Shown in pieces: positions 27,109 through 35,578 of a stretch of 64,000 nucleotides of DNA (position 1 is the first letter of the stretch; every line of letters starts with the position of its first letter). A program made the translations under genes and the position numbers. Source of the stretch: Chengkuizengella axinellae (GTDB lineage Bacteria; Bacillota; Bacilli; Paenibacillales; KCTC-33759). The notes under the pieces were generated by a model. The model was not told the DNA's origin and ran no database searches. It saw nothing but the letters and a program-made list of their open reading frames with translations. The stretch spans positions 152,133 to 216,132 of the forward strand of contig NZ_JAVAMP010000006.1 of the NCBI RefSeq assembly GCF_030730905.1, given 5' to 3'.

Positions 27109-28590
27109 ATGACCAAAACAAAACAATCAAATCGTAAGATCATATCAGTGGTATTCATTGCTGCTATTGTTATTATTGCTATCTTTGCAATTCGAAATTT
27201 AACGGCTTCAAACAGTACAGCCCAAGTTTTTTTAAGTTCTGAATCTTCCAACACTCCGCCAAAAAACGCGAGCTGGTATACTGATCCAGCCTTTGCAATG
27301 GAAGGTGTTCAGTATGAATTGAGCAAACAAGAAGATATCCCATTAACAAAGCCAAGTGATCAAAATGTAACTACAATTAACGTTGACCCTAACGTTGAAT
27401 ACCAAACTATGTTAGGTATTGGAACTTCATTAGAAGAGTCAACGATTTATAATTTATCCTTAATGTCGCCTGAAAAAAGAGATGGAGTACTTCGCAAGCT
27501 TATTGATCCTGAAAATGGAGCTGGCATGAGTACATTCAGAATTACATTCGGTACATCAGATTTTACTGGACAAGAATTTTATACTTACGAGGATACACAG
27601 GGTGAATTCTCTATTCAAAAAGATATTGATAATAATATCGTTGCTACAGTTAAAGAAGCCATTGCAATTGGTGAAGAAACTGGCAATCCAATTAAAATCT
27701 ATGCAAGCTCTTGGTCTCCTCCAGCATGGATGAAAAGCAGTAATAGTTTAATCGGTGGATTTCTAGAATTAGAATACATCGATGATCTAGCAGTGTATTA
27801 TCGCAAAGCGGTTCAAGCATATGAAGAACAAGGTATTCCAATCTACGCGATGACAATACAAAACGAACCATTATACGCTGCACCTGATTACCCAAGCATG
27901 AGACTTGTGGCTGAAGATGAGCGAGATATTATCCTTGCTCTAAAGAAAGAGTTTGAAGAAAATAATATTACAACTAAGCTTTGGACATTTGACCATAACT
28001 TTGGACAGGCTTGGAGCTACATTCCAGCAATATTAGATGATCCCGAGGCATTTGCAGCTGTTGACGGTGTAGCTTTTCATGATTATAGTGGTGAACCAAC
28101 AGTTATGTCTCAAGTTCACGATAAGTACCCAGAGAAAAATGTGTTAGTAACTGAACGTACTGTATGGGGTACTGAAGGAGCCGATCGTATAGCTCAATAC
28201 ATTCGAAATTGGGCGACATCTTATAATGCTTGGGTGACGATGCTGGATCAAAACATTGCACCTGAACAATGGACTGGTACACCTGATCCAACGATGTTAA
28301 TACAGAATCCTGAGGATCGTGACATGTATTGGATTACACCTGAATACAACTTTATAGCTCAATATACGAAGTTTTTACAAGAAGGGGCTAAACGTATCGA
28401 GAGTGATTATGGTGCAGCTGATACTGTAACAAATGTATCTTTCTTAAATCCAGACGGAACAATCGTTTCTATAGTTATCAATCAAACAGATACAGATCAA
28501 ACCTTTAAGATTTTATCAGAGGAAAACGAGCTTCTTGCAACAATTCCTGCTAAAACGGTTGGAACATATACATGGGCTAAAGCAGATTAG
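27109..28590 (+). CDS. Secreted or membrane-anchored GH30 glycosidase
   Basis: The enzyme has about 493 residues with an N-terminal hydrophobic segment (KIISVVFIAAIVIIAIFAI) that lacks a clear cleavage site, so it may stay anchored. The catalytic barrel is glycoside hydrolase family 30: acid/base Glu253 in TIQNEPLYA and nucleophile Glu349 in VTERTVWG. The C-terminal beta-sandwich ends KTVGTYTW as usual in GH30. Bacterial relatives act on beta-1,6-glucan or similar glycans; the exact substrate is inferred. ATG 27109 follows AAGGAGG by nine bases. It shares high identity with the next GH30 gene but lacks the binding module. Confidence 0.88.
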   Translation: MTKTKQSNRKIISVVFIAAIVIIAIFAIRNLTASNSTAQVFLSSESSNTPPKNASWYTDPAFAMEGVQYELSKQEDIPLTKPSDQNVTTINVDPNVEYQTMLGIGTSLEESTIYNLSLMSPEKRDGVLRKLIDPENGAGMSTFRITFGTSDFTGQEFYTYEDTQGEFSIQKDIDNNIVATVKEAIAIGEETGNPIKIYASSWSPPAWMKSSNSLIGGFLELEYIDDLAVYYRKAVQAYEEQGIPIYAMTIQNEPLYAAPDYPSMRLVAEDERDIILALKKEFEENNITTKLWTFDHNFGQAWSYIPAILDDPEAFAAVDGVAFHDYSGEPTVMSQVHDKYPEKNVLVTERTVWGTEGADRIAQYIRNWATSYNAWVTMLDQNIAPEQWTGTPDPTMLIQNPEDRDMYWITPEYNFIAQYTKFLQEGAKRIESDYGAADTVTNVSFLNPDGTIVSIVINQTDTDQTFKILSEENELLATIPAKTVGTYTWAKAD

Positions 28591-28606
28591 TCACTAATAT
28601 TTCTAT

Positions 28607-28636
28607 AAAAATAGTCCCCCTGGCGGGACTATTTTT
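28607..28636. terminator. Bidirectional terminator between GH30 and DinB genes
   Basis: AAAATAGTCCC and GGGACTATTTT form an 11-pair stem around CCTGGC, with T runs on both strands. It lies 16 bases after the GH30 stop and two bases before the converging DinB gene end. Confidence 0.85.
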
Positions 28637-28638
28637 AT

Positions 28639-29121
28639 TCATTTTCCTCCCTTATGTTTCAAATAGTAAGCATAATCTGTTGCATTCGTTTCATATTTCA
28701 ACCTTCTTAACATTGTAGTGATATTCCCTCTATGATAACTTCCGTGATTTACAACTGTAAGTATAATTTCTCCAATCGTATTTTTCAATCTATCTCCTGT
28801 CCTTTGGCTAACCATCTCTATCTCTTTATTTAGATCCTTTTGTTCAGAAAAAAAAGTTCTATAAAAGGTATGTATGTCTGCAAACTGCTCTCTATATTCA
28901 TTTAATGAATAGTGTTGAGTCTGCTTATGCTTAACCCCAATTAATCTAGCATGCCACAAACGATCTACAAAAAGGACATGTTCTAACACACGATCTATAG
29001 ACTCAAATCCTGCATCAAATTTACTTGTTAGCGCATCTTCAGGCAATTCCTTTAAATGTCGAATCAATTGTTGATAAGACCATGCATGATATTCAAAAAA
29101 CTCAAGTATCATATGATTCAT
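28639..29121 (-). CDS. DinB-family protein
   Basis: Four-helix-bundle protein of about 160 residues. Metal-site histidines appear in VLEHVLFVDRLWH and in VNHGSYHRGNITTML, the DinB/YfiT pattern. Family members include thiol-dependent enzymes and DNA-damage-induced proteins. ATG 29121 is chosen because AGGAG lies eight bases upstream; a GTG at 29130 touches that site. It lies alone between the two GH30 genes on the opposite strand. This intact copy could cover for the broken DinB gene near 12.4 kb, although the two are not close in sequence. Confidence 0.82.
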   Translation of the reverse strand: MNHMILEFFEYHAWSYQQLIRHLKELPEDALTSKFDAGFESIDRVLEHVLFVDRLWHARLIGVKHKQTQHYSLNEYREQFADIHTFYRTFFSEQKDLNKEIEMVSQRTGDRLKNTIGEIILTVVNHGSYHRGNITTMLRRLKYETNATDYAYYLKHKGGK

Positions 29122-29239
29122 TAAAAACACTCCTTAGTTGATTAATTTCTTAAACTACTTTTTAATTCTGCCCGCTTGTAATATACGTATGTTTATTATA
29201 TCCATATTTGAACCGTCTTTTTGAATTCTATTTTCATCC

Positions 29240-29307
29240 AAAATACTAATTAATAGATTGAATAATTAGTATTTTACTAGTATAATCATAAAATGAAAAC
29301 GATTCCA
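29240..29307 (+). promoter_or_regulatory. Promoter, 13-bp inverted-repeat operator and cre for second GH30 gene
   Basis: TTGAAT (29258-29263) and TATAAT (29281-29286) are 17 bases apart. A perfect inverted repeat, AAAATACTAATTA (29240-29252) and TAATTAGTATTTT (29263-29275), brackets the -35 region and looks like an operator. TGAAAACGATTCCA (29294-29307) is a cre at the start site. The layout suggests both CcpA control and a specific regulator not encoded nearby. Confidence 0.7.
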
Positions 29308-29390
29308 TAAATGAATGGTGAAAGGAGGAAGGGTTGATAGTTAGTCGTTATTAAATATACTTTAAACATATTTTCTAGGAGGATTTACAC

Positions 29391-31313
29391 ATGGTAACAA
29401 CACAGCAAACTGTTAAAAGAGCTATTATTTTATCACTTGTCTTTGCACTAGCCTTTACTTCACTTATTTTCTCAATATCTACACCTAATCATGTAAGCGC
29501 TGCCGAATCTACAGTAGAGGTTTACTTTAGTTCAGAGTCTAGCAATACTGCACCGAAAAGTGGAAGTTGGTATACGAATCCAGCATTCGCTATGTCTGGT
29601 GTTGAATATCAATTAAGTAAACAAGCAGATATTCCTTTAACTGATCCAAGTGGAGCAAATGTAACTACAATTCAAGTGAATCCAGAAATAGAATATCAGA
29701 CGATATTAGGAGTAGGTACATCTTTGGAAGAATCAACAATATACAATTTATCCTTAATGTCAGCTGAAAAACGTGATGAAGTGCTTCGCAAACTAATTGA
29801 TCCTGTTAATGGAGCTGGAATGAATGTATTTAGAATTACATTCGGTGCTTCAGATTTTACAGGTCGTGAATTTTATTCTTACGAAGACATTCCTGGTCAA
29901 TTTTCCATTCAAAAAGATATCGATTTCAATATCATTTCTACAGTTCAGCAAGCGATTGAAATAGGTAATGAAACAGGAAATCCAATCAAAATCTTTGCAA
30001 GCTCTTGGTCTGCACCTGCGTGGATGAAAACAAACAACAGTTTAATTGGAGGTTTTCTGAAATGGGAGCACCATAATGATTTAGCAGCGTATTATCGTAA
30101 AGCTATTCAAGCTTATGAAGAATTAGGTATTCCAATTTATGCAATGACGATTCAAAATGAGCCTCTTTATGCAGCACCAGATTACCCTAGTATGCAGCTT
30201 ACACCTGAGAACGAAAGAGAAATCATTTTAGCATTAAAAAGCGAATTTGATACTCACGGTATAACGACCAAACTATGGAGTTTTGATCATAACTTTGAGC
30301 AAGTTTGGGATTACATCCCTGAAATCCTAAACCACCCGGAAGCAAATGCAGCCGTTGATGGTGTAGCTTTTCATGATTATGCTGGTGAACCAACACGAAT
30401 GACAGAAGTTCATAATAACTACTCAAATAAAAACGTACTCGTAACGGAACGTACCGTATGGGGCACAAGTGGTGCAGATCGTATTGCACAATATTTCCGC
30501 AATTGGGCCATCTCTTATAATGCTTGGGTGACAATGTTGGATCAAAACATCGCACCTGAACAATGGACAGGCACTCCAGATCCTACTATGCTTATTCAGA
30601 GTCCAGACAACAGAGACACATATTGGACAACACCTGAATACAACTTTATTGCTCAATTCTCGAAGTTCATCCAAGATGGAGCAAAGCGCATTGACAGCAA
30701 TTATGGTTCAGCTAATACAGTGACTAATGTCTCCTTTTTAAACCCTGACAACAGCATTGTATCCGTTGTCATCAACCAAACAGATAGTGTTCAAACGTTC
30801 AAAATATTATCCGGTGGAAAAGAAATTCTTTCTACTATTCCTGCCAAAACCGTAGGAACGTATACATGGTTAAAAACAGAGCCTGGAAATGGAAATACAG
30901 GTTCCGATGCACCTATCGGTTCTATCATTGCAATCAAAGCGATGGCGAACGACAAGTTTGTTTCTGCTGAAGATGAAGGAATCAGTCCTTTGATCGCCAA
31001 CCGTGATGCTGCTCAAGGTTGGGAACAATTTGAAGTCGTTGATGGAGGAGATGGTTTTATAGCTCTGAAGTCATTAGCAAATGGAAAATATGTAACTGCG
31101 GAAAATGGTGGTGATAGCGATTTAATCGCCAATCGTGATACTATTCAAGGTTGGGAGCAATTTAGATGGATTGATAATGGTGATGGGACCTTCTCTCTTC
31201 AAGCAAACGCAAATGGATTGTATGTTACTGCTGAAGATGGAGGAAACAGTCCTTTAATTGCTAATCGAAACTCCATTGATGGATGGGAAAAATTCCAATA
31301 CTTTATTCAATAG
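29391..31313 (+). CDS. Secreted GH30 glycosidase with C-terminal beta-trefoil binding module
   Basis: The enzyme has 640 residues and a signal peptide ending near HVSAAESTVE. The GH30 catalytic part has acid/base Glu257 in TIQNEPLYA and nucleophile Glu353 in VTERTVWG, followed by the beta-sandwich. After a short Gly/Asn/Ser linker, residues about 511-640 hold three repeats of the pattern KYVTAENGG..LIANR..QGWEQF, a beta-trefoil of fascin or CBM92 type. CBM92 modules bind beta-1,6- and beta-1,3-glucans, which fits a beta-1,6-glucanase role; this is an inference. AGGAGG lies seven bases before the ATG. Confidence 0.88.
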   Translation: MVTTQQTVKRAIILSLVFALAFTSLIFSISTPNHVSAAESTVEVYFSSESSNTAPKSGSWYTNPAFAMSGVEYQLSKQADIPLTDPSGANVTTIQVNPEIEYQTILGVGTSLEESTIYNLSLMSAEKRDEVLRKLIDPVNGAGMNVFRITFGASDFTGREFYSYEDIPGQFSIQKDIDFNIISTVQQAIEIGNETGNPIKIFASSWSAPAWMKTNNSLIGGFLKWEHHNDLAAYYRKAIQAYEELGIPIYAMTIQNEPLYAAPDYPSMQLTPENEREIILALKSEFDTHGITTKLWSFDHNFEQVWDYIPEILNHPEANAAVDGVAFHDYAGEPTRMTEVHNNYSNKNVLVTERTVWGTSGADRIAQYFRNWAISYNAWVTMLDQNIAPEQWTGTPDPTMLIQSPDNRDTYWTTPEYNFIAQFSKFIQDGAKRIDSNYGSANTVTNVSFLNPDNSIVSVVINQTDSVQTFKILSGGKEILSTIPAKTVGTYTWLKTEPGNGNTGSDAPIGSIIAIKAMANDKFVSAEDEGISPLIANRDAAQGWEQFEVVDGGDGFIALKSLANGKYVTAENGGDSDLIANRDTIQGWEQFRWIDNGDGTFSLQANANGLYVTAEDGGNSPLIANRNSIDGWEKFQYFIQ

Positions 31314-31322
31314 TTATTAAGC

Positions 31323-31456
31323 AAGAGGCTGGGACAAAACCCAGCAAAAATGAATAAACCGCATGAAATCAAATTTATAAACCTTGATTTCATGCGGTTT
31401 TAATTATGCTTATTGTACAAAAACCAGCTAGATTTCAACTTATGTCCCAGCCTCTT
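31323..31456. repeat. Nested palindromic element (AAGAGGCTGGGACA ends)
   Basis: Perfect 14-base terminal inverted repeats AAGAGGCTGGGACA (31323-31336) and TGTCCCAGCCTCTT (31443-31456) enclose a second perfect 17-base inverted repeat centred near 31378 (AAACCGCATGAAATCAA and complement). The right half forms the last codons of the minus-strand gene at 31400. GAGGCTGGGACA repeats are common between genes in Bacilli. It probably also ends transcription from both sides. Confidence 0.75.
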
Positions 31457-31993
31457 TTTCTTAAAGGGATGGCTGATGTTTATTTGTGGTTTATTTATGT
31501 AAGAAAGTTTTTTCCTTTTTTTAGGTTTTACATAACACATTTCTTTCAACATTTTTAAATCGTCTTTGTATTGTTGGACTTTTTGCTGACTAGGGTAGAT
31601 TACCTTTTCAACAGCTTTTAAATATTGTTCAATTGCCTCCACAAATTGTGGGACAGTATCTTCTTTAAATTTTAAATGCCCATTTAAAGTGCCTTTAATA
31701 TCCTCTTTTAAGGCCCAAGCATGAAAAAGCAAATTGTATAAACATAATACCCTTACACTAATATCTATATCTTTTACAATATTACCTGTGTTTGTTACAA
31801 CTAGATATTTCAAACGGTTAGCATCAGAAAGTCCATAAAGATAACCTTTATAGATTCCAATAAAATAATAATCATTTTCTTTCATACGAAGTTTCGGTTT
31901 CATTTTTAGAGCCATTTTTCTAAAGGATGTAAAATCCTTTGAAGCTTCTAAATACACCCCTTCTGCTGGTTCCATCATCTGTATAATGATCAT
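31400..31993 (-). CDS. Hypothetical protein ending inside a palindromic element
   Basis: The protein has about 197 residues and no family that I recognise. The first half is mixed alpha/beta (FIGIYKGYLYGLSDANRLKYLVV), followed by helices and a long Lys-rich tail (VKPKKRKKLSY). ATG 31993 is chosen because AAGGAT lies upstream; a TTG at 32020 is in frame without a site. The last 19 or so codons from KKRLGHK lie within the palindromic repeat, so the original C terminus was probably replaced when the element landed. Function is unknown. Confidence 0.55.
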   Translation of the reverse strand: MIIIQMMEPAEGVYLEASKDFTSFRKMALKMKPKLRMKENDYYFIGIYKGYLYGLSDANRLKYLVVTNTGNIVKDIDISVRVLCLYNLLFHAWALKEDIKGTLNGHLKFKEDTVPQFVEAIEQYLKAVEKVIYPSQQKVQQYKDDLKMLKEMCYVKPKKRKKLSYINKPQINISHPFKKKRLGHKLKSSWFLYNKHN

Positions 31994-32216
31994 TAGAATT
32001 TTTATCCTTTCTTGAAACAATTACTAGTTATTTTCCCTTGTCATAAATATGTATAGCTGAAGAAACACTTTAGTTAATGCAACACTATTTCATAACTTTA
32101 AATACTAATTTTAGCATAAATGATTAGGGAAGTTATTTAACTCTATTATAGTAATTTATGGTAAAATTAAGTGGGTTAATTAATTCATGAGTCAAGGTTC
32201 TAAGGAGGTCTATATA

Positions 32217-32741
32217 ATGTTTAGATCATTTTCGTATATCATTTTTAGTATTATTTTGATTTTGAATATTGCAGGTTGTAATAAATTTATCATAAAAAAA
32301 AAGGAGGAGTTGGTTACCAGTGTTAAAATAGAAGAGCAAACGAAAAGTTGGGAACAGAGCCCTCTGTTTGAGTATGATATTTATACAATGATCGGGGAAG
32401 AAGGACGCATTGGATTCATATATGACGATGATGAGGTATCTAAATTTTATCCTGACAAAACTCAGAAATATATGTGGCATATTTGGGACGAAGATGAAAA
32501 GTTAGAAGGAGAAGTAGAAATTTATGCAACCCACGAAGATGAAGAAGAATCTATTTATATGCTCTCTTCAACTTTAACATCATATAAATATAGAGTAGAT
32601 AAACCTGACACTATCATTCATAAAATCCCATCTGGTATGTCATTGCCCAAAAGTGGAATGTGGAGATTTGATGTTTTTATAGGGCAAGATAAAAGCCAAC
32701 CCTATGCTTCAATTTATGTCAAAGTTCATGAAATGACTTAA
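32217..32741 (+). CDS. Lipoprotein of unknown function (possibly DUF4871)
   Basis: Lipoprotein of 174 residues: the signal peptide ends in the lipobox LNIAGCNKF. The mature part has a YTMIGEEGRIGFIYDDDE-like beta stretch and YPDKTQKYMWHIWDEDE, which recalls DUF4871 proteins of Bacilli, a group without known function. AAGGAGG lies eight bases before ATG 32217. It stands alone; the following 170 bases hold no gene. Confidence 0.6.
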   Translation: MFRSFSYIIFSIILILNIAGCNKFIIKKKEELVTSVKIEEQTKSWEQSPLFEYDIYTMIGEEGRIGFIYDDDEVSKFYPDKTQKYMWHIWDEDEKLEGEVEIYATHEDEEESIYMLSSTLTSYKYRVDKPDTIIHKIPSGMSLPKSGMWRFDVFIGQDKSQPYASIYVKVHEMT

Positions 32742-32917
32742 ATTGTGTACAAAAATGGCTTAAATAAAGTTTGATCATTATATTTTCTATCTGCGTCAGA
32801 TTGTGGAATAGTCTATATACTTACAAGAATTGAGTATTGTATCAAGGCTCTAATTTAGGACGCCTTCTATATTCAAAAAGAGCGTCAGATTATTAAAGAT
32901 ATCATATACGTATAACT

Positions 32918-33736
32918 TTAAATTATCCATCCATTAAAAACCATTCCTAAATTTATGACAAAGTGAAAAACTATGGCTGGATATATACTATTGGTTTTTA
33001 ACACTACAGTTGCATAGAAAAGTCCTCCCAAAGAAAACAGTAAACTTATGATTAGCGGTATTCCAATTGAAATATGTAAAAGACCAAACCCTACACTCGT
33101 GATAACGATAGCATAAAATGTGGAGACATATCTTTTTAAACTGGATAACAAAATATCTCTCCAAATTATTTCTTCAAGTGAAGCGTTTATTACGGAAAAT
33201 AAAATCCCAAAAACCAACATTTGTTTAACATAGCTTATTTCTTTATAGATAAACAGTGGTATAAAAATTGTACTTGATACTATTAATCCGATTAGTAAAA
33301 AATTAGATAGTTTAATAGTATGGAATGGCAGCGTAATGCGCTTGTTCCATTTTGGCAACTTTGTAAAGGCAAATGTTCTTTGCTTATAGAAAATTTTTGT
33401 AAACACTAATCCAAAAACAATGAAAATGAGCATACTTCTTTTTATTAAAGTTTTTATTTCTAATGACATGTCTCGACTATCAATATAGTTATTAACATAT
33501 TGATATACTAAAAAGCTCAATAGAAAGGATATAAATAATGAGGTCAAAAAACGGTATTTGCCTGCTAAAGCATGGATAATGAGCAAAATAAAGAGCACTA
33601 ATAAACTCCCACTCAATATATTTAATGATATAACAATAATACCTATGAAAAACAAGCTAGCCAATAATACAAAAAATATATTCTTCCAAGATAATGTAAC
33701 CATTAAACCCTTCTTAATCCAAAACGTAATATTCAT
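32918..33736 (-). CDS. CPBP-family intramembrane metalloprotease
   Basis: Polytopic membrane protein of about 272 residues with eight or so hydrophobic helices. The C-terminal half carries the CPBP (Abi) motifs in order: ASLEEIIWRDILL (EExxxR), SVGFGLLHISIG and AIVFHFVINLGM. Members process prenylated proteins in eukaryotes and are linked to bacteriocin immunity or self-protection in Gram-positives. ATG 33736 follows GGTGATATAGAA; a GTG at 33757 is also in frame. No bacteriocin gene is adjacent. Confidence 0.85.
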   Translation of the reverse strand: MNITFWIKKGLMVTLSWKNIFFVLLASLFFIGIIVISLNILSGSLLVLFILLIIHALAGKYRFLTSLFISFLLSFLVYQYVNNYIDSRDMSLEIKTLIKRSMLIFIVFGLVFTKIFYKQRTFAFTKLPKWNKRITLPFHTIKLSNFLLIGLIVSSTIFIPLFIYKEISYVKQMLVFGILFSVINASLEEIIWRDILLSSLKRYVSTFYAIVITSVGFGLLHISIGIPLIISLLFSLGGLFYATVVLKTNSIYPAIVFHFVINLGMVFNGWII

Positions 33737-33910
33737 TTCTATATCACCGCTCTTCACTTCTTATTTAAGATAATGGCTCTTAAATGCATAGCTAATAGTT
33801 CAAGATTCTATACCTTAATTCCTTTCTCACTTCACAATCTACTCTTTAGAACCTGCCCCGGATCATAAAAAAAGCGCCATATCGTAGAATAATGATAGAG
33901 AAGGTCTCCA

Positions 33911-34228
33911 CTAGGGGCTATTAATTAAAATATTTCCTTTGCATCTATAGGTAACTTTCTTACATACTTCAGATATGGATAATTCATCACGCCAAATCCC
34001 TTTTGCAACGTTTTGTAAGCACCACCAAAAGTCATTGCAATAACTCATGTAAAGCGATTCTGTTGTTTTTTTTACATAATAATCAACATCTGTAGGGTCA
34101 GGAATGAGTGGTAGACAGTTGTCCTTATCTAGTAAAGGAATCGTTAGTTTATCTTCCACATACCCATCCATCATAGATTCTTTTGTCTCGATGTGGAGAT
34201 CAATACGATTTCCGAATGTTACTATTGC
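33911..34228 (-). pseudogene. Relic of aminoglycoside 6-adenylyltransferase (ANT(6)/AadE family)
   Basis: An open frame between stops reads VTFGNRIDLHIETKESMMDG, then LTIPLLDKDNCLPLIPDPTD and YCNDFWWCLQNVAKGIWRDE, all matching the middle of streptomycin adenylyltransferases. The N-terminal nucleotide-binding part and the C-terminal third are missing, so only about 100 of roughly 290 residues survive. The final 15 codons do not fit the family. It is not expected to give resistance. Confidence 0.75.
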
Positions 34229-34273
34229 TTATCTTAATATAAATAGTCTGAAGTACAACCCAAGGAGATATCT

Positions 34274-35512
34274 ATGAGACAAAATATAATTAACGTCAAA
34301 ATCATTTCCATTATAACAGCATTGGCATTATTAGGGGATTCCATGTTATATATCGTACTCCCTATATATTGGAAAGAGATGGGTCTTCATTCATTGTGGG
34401 AGGTAGGTATTTTATTGTCTGTCAATCGATTTGTTCGGTTGCCTATGAACCCCATGATAGGGTGGTTATATCAAAGAATTCATTTTAGAAACGGAATGAC
34501 AATAGCTGTACTATTAGCTAGTTTAACCACTTTCTTATATAGTTTAGAGGGATTCTGGTTATTATTCACAGCAAGGTGCATGTGGGGCATCGCTTGGTCT
34601 TTTTTTAGAATTGGTGCATTCTTTTTCATTATGAATGTATCTAATGATGGAAATCGAGGCAGATTTATGGGAACTTATAATGGATTATATCGATTAGGTA
34701 GTTTATTTGGTATGCTTTTCGGAGGCGTCTTAGCTGTTTTATTCAACGTTTCTGTAGTCTCAATTCTATTTTCTATTCTTTCCTTTACAGGATTGATTTT
34801 CATTTTTAAATACATAGATCCGTCAATTAAAACATCGAATCATCTTCCAAAGTCAGGCCATATAACAGGACATATGAAACGATTGATATGGAACAATCAA
34901 CATGTATTCTGGACTTTAACTACAGGACTAGTCATCGCTATGATATACCAAGGATTATTTACATCAACTTTAAGCTATTTAATTCACACCCTTCACGGGA
35001 ATGTTATGTATTGGGGCATCAGTTTTGGTGCTGCTGCTATTGCTGGAGTCATTCAAGCATTAAGGTGGTCATGGGAGCCATGGTTAGCACCTTGGTTTGG
35101 CAGAAAATCAGATGGTCCCAAAGGAAGGCAGCCCTTGTTGGTAGGTACTTTAATTTGCTCTGCTCTCTTATTTTCATTACTTCCGCTCCAACTCCATTTT
35201 ATCATCTGGTTGATTGTTCTAATCGGAATTCAAATGACAGCCACCATATTAACTACATTAATCGATGCACTTGCTTTAGACGCTGCAAATCAAACTACAC
35301 AGAGAGAATCTGTCGTCACATTCCACTCAGTTGCTACAGATATTGGAGCAGCATTAGGTCCGTTATTAGGTTATTTTGTTTATTCTTATCTAGACATGAA
35401 ATGGATTTATTGGGCAGTAGGATTCATATTGATCCTCATAACCTTAAGATGGATGTTCCCATGGAAAAAACAACAAAACACCTCATTAAGCAATCAGAAT
35501 GTATCTAACTAA
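34274..35512 (+). CDS. MFS transporter
   Basis: Twelve-helix major facilitator protein of 412 residues. GWLYQRIHFRNG matches the A-motif loop between helices 2 and 3, and ARCMWGIAWSFFRIGAFF fits helices 4 and 5. AAGGAG lies upstream of the ATG. It resembles drug-efflux permeases, but the substrate cannot be read from sequence. It stands next to a relic of a resistance gene but on the other strand. Confidence 0.82.
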   Translation: MRQNIINVKIISIITALALLGDSMLYIVLPIYWKEMGLHSLWEVGILLSVNRFVRLPMNPMIGWLYQRIHFRNGMTIAVLLASLTTFLYSLEGFWLLFTARCMWGIAWSFFRIGAFFFIMNVSNDGNRGRFMGTYNGLYRLGSLFGMLFGGVLAVLFNVSVVSILFSILSFTGLIFIFKYIDPSIKTSNHLPKSGHITGHMKRLIWNNQHVFWTLTTGLVIAMIYQGLFTSTLSYLIHTLHGNVMYWGISFGAAAIAGVIQALRWSWEPWLAPWFGRKSDGPKGRQPLLVGTLICSALLFSLLPLQLHFIIWLIVLIGIQMTATILTTLIDALALDAANQTTQRESVVTFHSVATDIGAALGPLLGYFVYSYLDMKWIYWAVGFILILITLRWMFPWKKQQNTSLSNQNVSN

Positions 35513-35578
35513 TTGCCTAAAGCGGTGCTTTTAAAAAATTATGATTTGAAGCAAAGTTTGATCATAAGAGTAAGAGAA

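Noticed and set aside
34888..35508. Long alternate plus-strand frame inside the first MFS gene
   Set aside because: It lies fully within the transporter gene, is rich in Cys, Ser and His, and matches no protein pattern.
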